Below are positions 7,951 to 15,248 of a DNA stretch of 35,046 nt, in pieces. Numbering within the stretch: position 1 is the first letter of the stretch; each line of letters opens with the position of its first letter. The position numbers were made by a program, and so were the translations under genes. Under the pieces are notes generated by a model. The model had not been told where the DNA came from. It made no database searches and saw nothing but the letters and a program-made list of their open reading frames with translations. The DNA lies in the IMG/VR virus record IMGVR_UViG_3300009537_000083, positions 1 to 35,046 of that record; one strand, given 5' to 3'. The DNA comes from a virus.

Positions 7951-9024
7951 TTAGAAGCCACTAAATAAATTTCCAAAAGGATATTGTGCAGGAAATTGAT
8001 ACTGATCTTCATAAATTGTAGATGTTCTTTCACTGGTTTGCTGAACTATAGTTCTTCTCTGTACTAGATTTAATTGTTCTTTTAAAAGAGGTCTAAATTT
8101 TTCTAAATCTTCAAAATCTGCATTATCGGCAAAAATTTTATCACATGCTCCATATGCCAATAGTTGCCACCATTCCTGTAATTGAGGATCATCGGTAGAA
8201 GCAGCTAGTGCTGTAGGATATTTATAGACTTCAAATTGAACAGTATAAGCTTGGTCAGGAACAGGATAAAGAATAAATTGATCTTCAAAAAATATGACAG
8301 ACTGTGGCCGAGCCGCATTGTAGGGGATAGCCTGTACATTAATGGCATTCCCAGAAGGAACTCCAACAATAAAATTTGTGATCGAAACTGCTCCTGTTAA
8401 ATAATTAACCGTCCCTCTACGCGCCGCAGGATTGGTTGAAAGATCAGAGGGATCAAATAAATTTCCTTGACCGTCATCAACTAAGGTGATATCCGGAGGG
8501 ATTCCCGAAGTTGGATCTGGAGTCCCTGCGGCAGAAATTAAAACATTCCATTTTAAATCAGCTGCAGCAATGTCATTACCCGCAATCGAGCTATCAGAAA
8601 AAGCCCCTGGAGGATTCGGTTTATAGCCCGTTATTATAGGAGTTTGTGAAATAGTTCCTGTATAAGGTCCAACTGTCCCATCCCCAGTTGCTAATGATTG
8701 TTGTAAAAGATTTAACTGAGGATTGGTACGAAAAAAATTAGCCCTTGATTGTGTCATGTGAGATTCATACCCCCCTATATAAACAGGAGGCATATTTGTT
8801 AAATAGGTGTCTCTTGGAAAATCATAAACAGAAATATTTGGTCGTGTATTAAATTCATAATTTATTAATAAATTTTGAAGCCTTAAATGTTCAGGTAAAT
8901 CAAATCTATAAAAAGTATTTACATAATCATCTATTTCTGCATCGGTTATTTGTGAAGCTGAAGGTCTTCCGGTTATTCTTCGGACTTTTTGGCGTATATC
9001 ACCTAAATTTGATGGAAAGGACAT
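7951..9024 (-). CDS. Head-tail adaptor / tail-tube protein
   Basis: 357 residues. The N-terminus (GDIRQKVRRITGRPSASQIT, then DAEIDDYVNTFYRFDLPEHL, residues 8-47) is the helical start of podovirus tail adaptor proteins (gp4 of P22, gp11 of T7 in role). It is followed by a beta-rich insertion with glycine/proline loops (about 110-235) and a helical C-terminus (LQEWWQLLAYGACDKIFADN, about 280-330). It sits between capsid-associated genes and the nozzle gene, as expected for the ring that joins the portal to the tail. The ATG lies three bases from the stop of the preceding gene. The 130-residue insertion is longer than in the classical short adaptors. Confidence 0.7.
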   Translation of the reverse strand: MSFPSNLGDIRQKVRRITGRPSASQITDAEIDDYVNTFYRFDLPEHLRLQNLLINYEFNTRPNISVYDFPRDTYLTNMPPVYIGGYESHMTQSRANFFRTNPQLNLLQQSLATGDGTVGPYTGTISQTPIITGYKPNPPGAFSDSSIAGNDIAAADLKWNVLISAAGTPDPTSGIPPDITLVDDGQGNLFDPSDLSTNPAARRGTVNYLTGAVSITNFIVGVPSGNAINVQAIPYNAARPQSVIFFEDQFILYPVPDQAYTVQFEVYKYPTALAASTDDPQLQEWWQLLAYGACDKIFADNADFEDLEKFRPLLKEQLNLVQRRTIVQQTSERTSTIYEDQYQFPAQYPFGNLFSGF

Positions 9025-9027
9025 TTT

Positions 9028-9372
9028 TTACTGCTCCGGAATAATATTGTTGTTGTTGTCAGTAGGCAAAATCACGCTATCTTGAAGTGACCCAACTGGT
9101 ATGACCTGGGGAGCCTGAACAGTGCCAATTGGGCTGAAAATATCAAAATTTGTAGTATCCACCCCAATTGAAAAATTTGTATCATCTATAACGGTAATTT
9201 TGACAATTTTATCTTTTAATTGATTCATTCCCACATTAAGAGGAAAAAAGAAACGAACCTCGTAGGCCGTCTCATATCCATGAGCTTGCGTAGTTGTTAC
9301 TACACCAGGATTAGCATTAGTAATAGATGAAACTTCCTGGCGATTAGGAACAAAAAAATTAGCAATACTCAT
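9028..9372 (-). CDS. Small beta-rich virion protein, FCCH-like domain
   Basis: 114 residues. The core (residues 16-80: SSITNANPGVVTTTQAHGYE, then MNQLKDKIVKITVIDDTNFS) is the same small beta domain seen inside the nozzle protein, with the pattern V-T-T-x-x-x-H-G-Y ... G-M-x-x-L ... I-D-x-x-x-F-x-I-x-x-D-T. Automated annotation often names it an E1 ubiquitin-activating FCCH domain; here it is a phage structural module with no link to ubiquitin. Its ATG overlaps the stop of the upstream gene by one base. The acidic, asparagine-rich tail (PTDNNNNIIPEQ) is probably flexible. Likely a head-completion or tail-joining protein, inferred from position. Confidence 0.6.
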   Translation of the reverse strand: MSIANFFVPNRQEVSSITNANPGVVTTTQAHGYETAYEVRFFFPLNVGMNQLKDKIVKITVIDDTNFSIGVDTTNFDIFSPIGTVQAPQVIPVGSLQDSVILPTDNNNNIIPEQ

Positions 9373-9839
9373 TATTCTCCAGAATCAAACTCAAGAGACT
9401 CAAATCCATATCGTTGTTTGCGCTTAGAGATCCCGACAATAGGTACAGGTTCTCCTTTTGGTCCGACAGAACTTTCAGGAGCAGTTTTGCCCGAGTCCCA
9501 TTTGAATCCATGTATAGGATAAGAACATGATCCGATTTTTCCATTTAAAGCCTTTGCTGTTTTATCAATACCATTTAAATGCCTAGCAACCCATAAAGGA
9601 ACTTCATAAACTTCACCATCTTGAAAATTTGCAGAAAAAAGAGGTTGACCTGGGTATTTTCCCGCAGTAAAAGGAAGGCCTCCTCCAGGCGTTTCATAAT
9701 TTTTAAAACGACCTTTTACAAGCTTTGTTTCTTCTTCCATAAATTTTTTTAACTCAGTACTCATATGACCCTTAGGCATATTTAAAGACTCATTTTTCTC
9801 TGTAGTAACAGATTTATCTAATCCTTTTACCTTAACCAT
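9372..9839 (-). CDS. Conserved phage structural-region protein
   Basis: 155 residues. The distinctive core is KGRFKNYETPGGGLPFTAGK, then DGEVYEVPLWVARHLNG, a pattern that recurs in uncharacterised phage proteins encoded next to capsid genes, in which the D-G-E-x-Y-x-x-P-L segment precedes V-A-x-H-L-N. The N-terminus is basic and probably helical; the C-terminus carries KRKQRYGFESLEF. The start has a Shine-Dalgarno AAAGAGAGG nearby and lies downstream of the hairpin pair at 9859-9924. Its stop overlaps the next start by one base. No enzyme motif; probably a minor head or head-completion protein. Confidence 0.6.
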   Translation of the reverse strand: MVKVKGLDKSVTTEKNESLNMPKGHMSTELKKFMEEETKLVKGRFKNYETPGGGLPFTAGKYPGQPLFSANFQDGEVYEVPLWVARHLNGIDKTAKALNGKIGSCSYPIHGFKWDSGKTAPESSVGPKGEPVPIVGISKRKQRYGFESLEFDSGE

Positions 9840-9858
9840 TTTTCCTCTCTTTTTAAAA

Positions 9859-9924
9859 TGGGGCTAAGCGCTTTTTAAGACGCTCGCCCCAAACGAGTGT
9901 CTGAACTTCTTCAGACCTTCTCGT
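9859..9924 (-). terminator. Double hairpin after the capsid genes, likely partial terminator
   Basis: Two compound inverted repeats lie side by side. First in the transcript: arms ACGAG/CTCGT (9893-9897, 9920-9924) enclosing TCTGAA/TTCAGA (9900-9905, 9910-9915). Second: TGGGGC/GCCCCA (9859-9864, 9886-9891) enclosing AGCG/CGCT (9867-9870, 9881-9884), followed on the - strand by TTTT. The second has the form of an intrinsic terminator. It sits between the capsid-associated gene and the next small gene with no other promoter seen, so partial termination or RNA processing is more likely than a full stop. Confidence 0.6.
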
Positions 9925-9925
9925 G

Positions 9926-10909
9926 TTAAATACTTACTCCCCGACGAGCAACCCATTGATACTCTACTCCTGAAGTTTGAATCGTTGTACCGATTGTCAC
10001 TCCTGTAATAGAAACGTTATCAGTTGCATCATCAAGACTATTAGCAAATGTAGCATTTGCAGTTTCCCCAACAGGAACAACAATTGCAGCTCCAACTCCC
10101 GCTCCAGCTTCGGCTGAAGTGGGGAAAGAAAATGCAGTAAAGGCAGACGAATCAATATCTACAGTAATAGTATTTGTAGCACCTGTAGTGACTGCAGTAA
10201 TATTACCAATTAATCCATCTATCTCTGTCATTCCCCATTCTGTAGGCACAGAAAATCTAACCGATTGACCTGCCACAAAATTGTGATTTACAGAAAGGGT
10301 AACTACTGCACTTGTAGCTGCAGTAATATTTGTAATGTACCGATGCCGTGGTAAATATCTAGAATTAGCATTGATAATTCTGTACGTACCCGCAGTTGCT
10401 GCTGCTGCAAACCCACTACTATCTAAATATTTCAACTCAAAGCTAGTACTAGCTACCACTGTTCCAATGGTAAAATCTATACCCGCAATTTGAAGCATAC
10501 CTGTAGTTCCAAAAAGACGTACTACACTGGTATCATCTACTAAATTAGTTGTAGTAGCAGTATTAGCTACAGCTGGATTAGCCTGGTTTACTTCAGTTCC
10601 ATTTAAAGCAACAGAAGCGCTATTGGCTAATGCAGCATCATCGGCAAGGAAAGTAAATCCTCCAGTTGTAGTTGTAGTTGGAATTGCAATTGTGGCTGCT
10701 CCAGATGTCTTATTAGCATAAATTGCAGATCCGGCTGCCATGGAGGAAGTTCCCCATGCTTTCATTACATTTGTATTTGCAGCTGCTGAACCTAAATCAT
10801 CAAGATTGGTCAACTCTATTTCTGTATATCCAGGTGGAAGAGAAATATTTACAGCTGTTCCATCAGAGGTAAATGTACCTGTTAATTGTGCATTGATTGG
10901 TGTACTCAT
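9926..10909 (-). CDS. Capsid-associated/decoration protein
   Basis: 327 residues, low in charged residues and very rich in A, T, S, G and V, with alternating beta patterns throughout. The N-terminus (LTGTFTSDGTAVNISLPPGY) and a block near residues 195-255 (TNITAATSAVVTLSVNHNFV, then FSVPTEWGMTEIDGLIGNIT) resemble bacterial Ig-like and FCCH-like beta domains found in phage head and fibre proteins. It lies 12 bases downstream of the major capsid gene, the usual place for a head decoration or head fibre protein. No enzymatic motif. The same V-N-H-N-F-V-x-G-Q pattern appears in the nozzle insertion (VPNHNLQSGQ), pointing to a shared module. Confidence 0.6.
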   Translation of the reverse strand: MSTPINAQLTGTFTSDGTAVNISLPPGYTEIELTNLDDLGSAAANTNVMKAWGTSSMAAGSAIYANKTSGAATIAIPTTTTTGGFTFLADDAALANSASVALNGTEVNQANPAVANTATTTNLVDDTSVVRLFGTTGMLQIAGIDFTIGTVVASTSFELKYLDSSGFAAAATAGTYRIINANSRYLPRHRYITNITAATSAVVTLSVNHNFVAGQSVRFSVPTEWGMTEIDGLIGNITAVTTGATNTITVDIDSSAFTAFSFPTSAEAGAGVGAAIVVPVGETANATFANSLDDATDNVSITGVTIGTTIQTSGVEYQWVARRGVSI

Positions 10910-10921
10910 TTTTTTACCTCC

Positions 10922-11875
10922 TTATGCTAGCGTACAACGCAGGTTAAAGACCCATTGATCATTTAATATCCTAGGGACTTCAGCAAATTTGTAACCTACT
11001 GAAGCATTAAGAGCTAAAGGACCATCATATATTGGAGGTCTATAAATGAATTGTGCGCTGTAACCATCTTGTTCAACCGCTGCAAACGACTCACGCCCGC
11101 ATACAAAGATGTTATAGACTGTAGCCCCTAAAAGAGAAGCATTTGCAGTTGTTGATCCAATACTAGAAAGTAAGAATCTAACATTTGCCACTGTGCCCCA
11201 CTCAGGGTCTAAAGTTGACAATTGATTAGGATAATTCCATTTTTGAATAAATCCTGTGACATTATCTAATTGACCGATTAAATCAGTATGCCCTAATCCG
11301 AAATATGCATCTCGTACGGGGGCTGTCCCAAATCGATCTTCGCCTTCAACCCCTGATAGGAAGCTGTAAGCATTATTACCACGAAGAGTTCGAACAACAG
11401 TATCAACATCAGAACGAGTAATCTCTGTGGGGTTGTCACCGTTAGTTCCTCCTACGCAATTAATAAAACTTGCAGTTGAAGCAAGCATGTCACGCATTAA
11501 TTGATCCTCAGTTTGACGAAGAGAAACGCCTAGGCGTTGAGCCGCTTCATTAAGTACGGGATCTTGGTTTTGTAATGTTACCTGTTCATTCAAAAGAATG
11601 TAAGTACCATAAAAATCCATTTGCGCGTCAATATTAACCGCAGTTAATTGTTGGGGTGGCGGAGTAATACCGCTGTTTCCCAAAGGAACTGGTGCAGTCG
11701 CAAGAGGGTTATATCTACGCATTCTTAGCGTAGTACCACCATTTCTTGGCATTGCTTTAAGATCCGCTGGGATTTTATGTATCATGTATGGCACAGGAAC
11801 TGAGAGCAGCTTAAAACTAAAGCTTTGCTGCACAGGTGCTGGCAACACACTTGAAGTAGTAATTGACATTGGCAA
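10922..11875 (-). CDS. Major capsid protein, N4 gp56-type
   Basis: 317 residues. The N-terminal third shows the pattern of the N4-gp56 capsid family: PKNNG-like AMPRNGGTTLRMRRYNPL (residues 42-59), then TPPPQQL, then a Y-G-T-Y-I-x-L-x-E-x-V motif with NQDPVLNEAAQRLG (about 103-116) and RQTEDQLMRDML. The remainder fits an HK97-type fold by length and order. The gene lies directly after the scaffold gene and before a decoration gene. The combination of an N4-type coat with a P22-like portal and T7/P22-like tail genes is a mosaic found in many environmental podoviruses. Confidence in the family is high; the fold is inferred. Confidence 0.85.
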   Translation of the reverse strand: MPMSITTSSVLPAPVQQSFSFKLLSVPVPYMIHKIPADLKAMPRNGGTTLRMRRYNPLATAPVPLGNSGITPPPQQLTAVNIDAQMDFYGTYILLNEQVTLQNQDPVLNEAAQRLGVSLRQTEDQLMRDMLASTASFINCVGGTNGDNPTEITRSDVDTVVRTLRGNNAYSFLSGVEGEDRFGTAPVRDAYFGLGHTDLIGQLDNVTGFIQKWNYPNQLSTLDPEWGTVANVRFLLSSIGSTTANASLLGATVYNIFVCGRESFAAVEQDGYSAQFIYRPPIYDGPLALNASVGYKFAEVPRILNDQWVFNLRCTLA

Positions 11876-11898
11876 TACCTATTTTAATGCCAGAGTGA

Positions 11899-12615
11899 TC
11901 AGCCTGTTTTCATCGCCTCTTGCATTTCTTTCCAAAGCTGTGTTTTCAGTTCTTTGGTAAGACCATTTTCAAAGAGGTGAGCATTGCCTATTGCACTTTG
12001 TTTCGTAACAGCATTAACCGATAAAGGTTTTTGAGAGTTTTCCTCTGCCTTTCTTTTTTGAAGACTTGGAGCTTCATCTTTTTTTGCTATTCTTTTAAGC
12101 AACTTATAGGCCGCTATTGCCTGCTGGTAAGGGTCAGGCATATGATACAAGGATTGAGCAAGTTCTGGCTCAGTTTGTTTCAAAAGTTCTATATTTTCTT
12201 TCGATACAATTTCAGCATAATCGGGAAACTTTAATTGAATTCTTTCTTCAACAGTTGCCGCCTCTCTTTTTTTTATTACGTCCTCAGCAACATTTCTTGC
12301 CATTTTTTGCGCAAGCTTTTTTGCTTGTGCGACTGTTAAGATGTCATCTTCGGCAAGCTTTGCTAATTCATCCTCTTCTTCAGAGGTTGGCGTACGATTG
12401 CTGATTTCAGAAAATTGTTTTTTTAATTCATCAATTTGCTGATCTTTTTCTTGCATCTTCCGTCTCATTTCTGCCCAATTATACTCAGCATCATTGCGCT
12501 TACGCTGCTCAGCTTGTTGTGCTTCTTGTGAAACGTCGTTATGCTCTGTCGATTCAGTGGCCTGAGCGGTGGCCTGTTGAGTTTCCTCTACGCTCATTTG
12601 TTCCTCTTCAGACAT
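11899..12615 (-). CDS. Capsid scaffolding protein
   Basis: 238 residues from the ATG at 12615, chosen because AAAGGAG lies five bases upstream; the frame also opens at a GTG at 12621, which would overlap that site. The sequence is acidic and glutamine-rich at the N-terminus (EETQQATAQATEST), then a long predicted coiled coil (RRKMQEKDQQIDELKKQFSE), and a helical C-terminal half ending KELKTQLWKEMQEAMKTG. This is the composition of podovirus scaffold proteins, and the location immediately upstream of the major capsid gene fits. It would assemble inside the prohead and leave on DNA packaging. No protease motif is seen. Confidence 0.75.
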   Translation of the reverse strand: MSEEEQMSVEETQQATAQATESTEHNDVSQEAQQAEQRKRNDAEYNWAEMRRKMQEKDQQIDELKKQFSEISNRTPTSEEEDELAKLAEDDILTVAQAKKLAQKMARNVAEDVIKKREAATVEERIQLKFPDYAEIVSKENIELLKQTEPELAQSLYHMPDPYQQAIAAYKLLKRIAKKDEAPSLQKRKAEENSQKPLSVNAVTKQSAIGNAHLFENGLTKELKTQLWKEMQEAMKTG

Positions 12616-12712
12616 TTGCACTCCTTTGGTTGGCGAAACCCCTTACGCCTATAAGTTGTATTTAATAAGAGGCGATTAACGCACGCTTACGAACTCTTAT
12701 TCAATTAATTAT

Positions 12713-12741
12713 TTGATATCAACAAACCTTAATTATGTCAA
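12713..12741 (-). promoter_or_regulatory. Leftward promoter for the scaffold-capsid-tail block
   Basis: On the - strand TTGACA (12736-12741) and TATCAA (12713-12718) are 17 bases apart, a good sigma70-like pair about 97 bases before the scaffold start. The next upstream - strand genes (13723 and above) are separated from scaffold by the inverted island 12828-13726, so a promoter is needed here. Predicted by eye only. Confidence 0.5.
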
Positions 12742-12757
12742 AAAATATTTTAAACTC

Positions 12758-12796
12758 TTGACAACCTTGACAAACTTATGAATAGTTAGGTTATTT
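12758..12796 (+). promoter_or_regulatory. Rightward promoter with operator-like site before the barrel gene
   Basis: Two TTGACA hexamers stand 9 bases apart (12758-12763 and 12767-12772) as a direct repeat CTTGACAAC/CTTGACAAA. The second can pair with TTATTT (12791-12796, 18-base spacer). The stretch 12759-12772, read on the - strand, is TGTCAAGGTTGTCA, one of four related operator-like sites in the window. It lies between this promoter and the divergent leftward promoter at 12713-12741, so a bound repressor could affect both. Confidence 0.45.
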
Positions 12797-12827
12797 ACTA
12801 CACTTATAAAATTTAAAGGAGACTACA

Positions 12828-13475
12828 ATGAAAAAAACCATTTTCAGCTCATTTTTTGCCCTTAGCTCTATGCTTCTAGCACAAGAATCAGGACCAGTGC
12901 ATCACATTGCCCCAAAAATGTTTTTTAAAAAACACAAAGAAGGAAATTATAGGTATTCAACTACCGGAATTGGAGTAGAATACCATTTAAAAAAAGATGA
13001 AGGCCTCGGCGTTAAAATAGGAATTAAATCTAATGTTTCAAAAGATCAATTGCTTATAGATTCTGAATCTTCTTTGTTTTATAAATTTTGGATAAATCCC
13101 AATCATACTCTTTATCCTATTTTAAGCTCAGAATATATATCCCATGTACAAGATTCGAATGAAGAGAGCTCCTTAACTATAAATAAAGCAATATACTTTG
13201 GCGGTCTTGGGTGGGAATTCTCTTTTTCAAAGGGAATTGTTTTATCTATTGAATCTCTTATTTTTTCCGATTATCATAATTCTCTAATTTGTCAATCAAA
13301 AGAGATTTTTACAGGGATTTTATACTCAAACCCTTCTGGTTTTAAAGAAAAAATAGGGATTCACGCAACCTTTAATGATTCCATTTTTTTGGGAGCAGAA
13401 AGCTTTTTTTGTAAGACGTTTGACAAATGTTATAAAAATCATGGATGTGAAATTTCACTTAAGTGGGGATTTTAA
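12828..13475 (+). CDS. Secreted beta-barrel-like outer-membrane protein (moron candidate)
   Basis: 215 residues. A signal peptide is clear (MKKTIFSSFFALSSMLLAQE, cleavage near residue 18-20). The mature part alternates polar and hydrophobic residues in strand-length blocks (GIGVEYHLKKDEGLGVKIGI, AIYFGGLGWEFSFSKGIVLS) and ends in phenylalanine (EISLKWGF), as bacterial outer-membrane barrels do. A strong AAAGGAG precedes the ATG. It is on the + strand inside the leftward virion block with its own promoter region, the placement of a moron. It may alter the cell surface of the host, for example to exclude other phages; this is an inference. A structural role in the virion seems unlikely given the signal peptide. 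Confidence 0.65.
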   Translation: MKKTIFSSFFALSSMLLAQESGPVHHIAPKMFFKKHKEGNYRYSTTGIGVEYHLKKDEGLGVKIGIKSNVSKDQLLIDSESSLFYKFWINPNHTLYPILSSEYISHVQDSNEESSLTINKAIYFGGLGWEFSFSKGIVLSIESLIFSDYHNSLICQSKEIFTGILYSNPSGFKEKIGIHATFNDSIFLGAESFFCKTFDKCYKNHGCEISLKWGF

Positions 13476-13726
13476 TGAAAAATATTTTATTTTTATCATT
13501 TATTTTTATTTTTAATTTAAGCTTTGCACAATCATCTATGAATTATGAAAAACGATTTATAAATGAAAATGAACGAGGAATAACAATAGAAGACTGTTAT
13601 TTTGACATTGAAAGAATATTTTACAATGTTGAAGAAATAAAAGAAAAACAAAAGGTTGTAATTGAAGTTTTAGATAGAATTCTAAAGATTTTAAATCATT
13701 ACAAAGTAGAAGAACACACTAATTAA
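13475..13726 (+). CDS. Small secreted coiled-coil protein, partner of the barrel gene
   Basis: 83 residues from the ATG at 13475, which overlaps the stop of the barrel gene as TAATG; an upstream GTG in the same frame was not chosen. The N-terminus is a signal peptide (MKNILFLSFIFIFNLSFAQS). The mature 60 residues are charged and helical (FYNVEEIKEKQKVVIEVLDR), probably a coiled coil. No lipobox. The tight overlap and the shared export signal suggest that the two proteins act together in the envelope. Its 3' end overlaps the opposing gene at 13723 by four bases. Function unknown. Confidence 0.6.
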   Translation: MKNILFLSFIFIFNLSFAQSSMNYEKRFINENERGITIEDCYFDIERIFYNVEEIKEKQKVVIEVLDRILKILNHYKVEEHTN

Positions 13727-14202
13727 AAATTACAGGCTTCTTTCACCCAAGTAACAAGCTCCGAATTATACAACTCGGGGCTTTTTAATATTGACCTGCA
13801 TTCTTCACAACCTGGAACAGTCCATAAAAGAGTTATTTCACCCTTTTTTGGATCTACTTCAAACAATGTTTTTGTATGATTTGGATATTCTTTTAACATA
13901 GGCTGCATTAATGGATTTGTTTTTCTAGAAATTTTCCAATGCCTAACTACATTTGCTATCCCAAACTGTCCTAAATCTTTATGAAGAAGAGAGAAAATAT
14001 AAAAGGCCCCATTATACTTTTTTTTCTCAGCTCCTGCAAAGTTTTGAATATCTTTTAAATAGTCTTCTCCAAACTTTTCTAATATTTCTTCAACACGATA
14101 TACGGGTTGATCTTTTTTTAAAATATCAATAACAGCTTGACCAACTCGCTGGCCTTTTGATGAAAAATTGTTATAAGAATATTTATCGGGTTCTACCACC
14201 AT
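13723..14202 (-). CDS. Uncharacterised phage protein
   Basis: 159 residues, mixed helical protein with no domain I recognise. Features: a helical N-terminal half (GQAVIDILKKDQPVYRVEEI, then LEKFGEDYLKDIQNFAG) and a C-terminal part with strands (KTLFEVDPKKGEITLLWTVP) followed by a CxxC pair (GCEECRSI, about residues 131-134) that could bind metal or form a disulfide. It overlaps the upstream lipoprotein gene by 10 bases and belongs to the row of small genes between portal and scaffold. It may be a minor head protein; no direct evidence. Confidence 0.5.
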   Translation of the reverse strand: MVVEPDKYSYNNFSSKGQRVGQAVIDILKKDQPVYRVEEILEKFGEDYLKDIQNFAGAEKKKYNGAFYIFSLLHKDLGQFGIANVVRHWKISRKTNPLMQPMLKEYPNHTKTLFEVDPKKGEITLLWTVPGCEECRSILKSPELYNSELVTWVKEACNF

Positions 14203-14396
14203 TTAAAAATGCTCTTATCTTCCTCTTTATTTTCTTCTTTTATAGGAAATCTAACAATGTTAGGGTTTTTTTTAGAACCTTTTTCTTCTTCACATTTTTT
14301 TTCTTTAAAAAACTTCACATCAAAACGATCTTCTAAATATTTTGCTCCACACCCTAGGAGTATTAAAAAAGGTATTGCTAATATTATTTTTTTCAT
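14193..14396 (-). CDS. Small lipoprotein
   Basis: 67 residues. The N-terminus MKKIILAIPFLILLGCGAKY is a type II signal peptide with lipobox L-L-G-C, acylated cysteine at residue 16. The mature part is short and highly charged (KEKKCEEEKGSKKNP, then KEENKEEDKS). AAGGGG lies upstream of the ATG. Small lipoproteins of this size in phages include outer-membrane spanin subunits (Rz1 type), but those are proline-rich and nested in an inner-membrane spanin gene, and neither is seen here. It could serve lysis or surface exclusion. Location among head genes is unusual for either. Confidence 0.6.
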   Translation of the reverse strand: MKKIILAIPFLILLGCGAKYLEDRFDVKFFKEKKCEEEKGSKKNPNIVRFPIKEENKEEDKSIFKWW

Positions 14397-14400
14397 TATG

Positions 14401-14730
14401 TTACCCCTTTCCTTCTCTTTTAAGTTTACGGTTTTTTAATTGAGGGTATTTTTTATAGACTTTTCTTCGTATAGTTTCTGGATTTTTAGCAAAATGAGCC
14501 CTAGCTAAAGCATTTCTAGCATGTGCTAAATCTTGAATAGGAAAAGTGCCCACCGGCCCCGCAAAGTCTGATTTTTTGACATTTTTCCATTTACCTAAAC
14601 TGGACATCCCGGGCTTTTTTTTGAGCGAATCTACTTTGCCCCTGGGAAGTGACGTTCCTTTAGCTATAATTGTTTTTTTAGTCTTTTTTTCTTTTGCTTT
14701 TTGCTTTTGTGTTACGCGTCGAGGAGCCAT
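14401..14730 (-). CDS. Small basic virion-region protein (DUF6582-like)
   Basis: 109 residues. The N-terminal 40 residues are lysine-rich and probably disordered. The C-terminal part (DFAGPVGTFPIQDLAHARNA, then LARAHFAKNPETIRRKVYKK) matches the compact phage motif F-A-G-P-x-x-x-F-P-I-x-x-x-x-H-A-R-x-A-L-A-R seen in head-gene neighbourhoods and labelled DUF6582-like in annotation, as far as I can recall. It overlaps the upstream gene by 53 bases in another frame, which is long, so a downstream start is possible. The highly basic character suggests contact with packaged DNA; this is an inference. Confidence 0.6.
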   Translation of the reverse strand: MAPRRVTQKQKAKEKKTKKTIIAKGTSLPRGKVDSLKKKPGMSSLGKWKNVKKSDFAGPVGTFPIQDLAHARNALARAHFAKNPETIRRKVYKKYPQLKNRKLKREGKG

Positions 14731-14926
14731 TTTTTACTCGTTTTTTTCTTTTTTTAACATCTCTTCGTGTTTCTGAAAAAGCAATTGCAATGGCTTGTTT
14801 GGGATTTTTAACCAAGGGACCCTTTTTAGACCCTGAATGCAACTTCCCCTTTTTAAATTCTTCCATCACATCTGCAATTTTCATTTCTTTTCTAGCCGTC
14901 AAAGAGTTTTTATTTCTAGCGACCAT
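14678..14926 (-). CDS. Small basic protein (DUF6496-like)
   Basis: 82 residues from the ATG at 14926; a GTG at 14938 in the same frame would add four residues. The core FKKGKLHSGSKKGPLVKNPK, then QAIAIAFSETRR (about residues 24-56) is the hallmark of a small phage family (DUF6496) encoded beside portal genes. The C-terminus is a lysine/arginine tail (RDVKKRKKRVKN). The start overlaps the upstream small gene by 11 bases without a clear Shine-Dalgarno sequence, so translation is probably coupled. Role in the virion is unknown; the charge suggests binding to nucleic acid. Confidence 0.65.
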   Translation of the reverse strand: MVARNKNSLTARKEMKIADVMEEFKKGKLHSGSKKGPLVKNPKQAIAIAFSETRRDVKKRKKRVKNGSSTRNTKAKSKRKKD

Positions 14927-15086
14927 CTGAACGCTCACGATAATATTTTTCCATCCCTTCAGATTCTTTTTCTCTATGCTTCATTGAACGATCATAATCA
15001 TGAGGCCCACGCATTGAATAATGCTTACTCTTATTTTTTTTCATCATGTATTCTTTTTTACATTCATGATAATTCATGTTTTCCAT
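14916..15086 (-). CDS. 56-aa tyrosine/histidine/lysine-rich protein
   Basis: Open frame of 56 codons, ATG at 15086 with AAAGG seven bases upstream, TAG at 14916-14918. The sequence is dominated by K, H, Y, M, E and R (YHECKKEYMMKKNKSKHYSM, then RGPHDYDRSMKHREKESEG). It has no hydrophobic stretch. It lies between two other small basic genes in the same direction with tight spacing, which supports it as a real member of the operon. No family recognised. Confidence 0.5.
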   Translation of the reverse strand: MENMNYHECKKEYMMKKNKSKHYSMRGPHDYDRSMKHREKESEGMEKYYRERSDGR

Positions 15087-15096
15087 TTCATTGCCT

Positions 15097-15228
15097 TTAA
15101 TGTTGTAAATAAGGTCCCTTTAAAGATGTCTTTTGGATGACCTCTCTCTTAGGAACTTTTATTCCTTTGTTCTTTAAAACCTTTTTGGCCACTTCATACC
15201 CTTTTCCGGGAGGCCTTAGTTGAACCAT
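15097..15228 (-). CDS. 43-aa basic protein
   Basis: Open frame of 43 codons, ATG at 15228 with AGGA about 6 bases upstream, TAA at 15097-15099. The sequence is MVQLRPPGKGYEVAKKVLKN followed by KGIKVPKREVIQKTSLKG and PYLQH: one amphipathic basic helix and a basic tail. It fits between 15249 and 15086 with 20- and 10-base gaps. No family recognised; a third small basic protein in this run. Confidence 0.45.
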   Translation of the reverse strand: MVQLRPPGKGYEVAKKVLKNKGIKVPKREVIQKTSLKGPYLQH

Positions 15229-15248
15229 CTTTTCATCCTAAGAAATCT

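Noticed and set aside
12117-12404. 95-codon + strand open frame
   Set aside because: Antisense of the scaffold coiled coil, no ribosome site.
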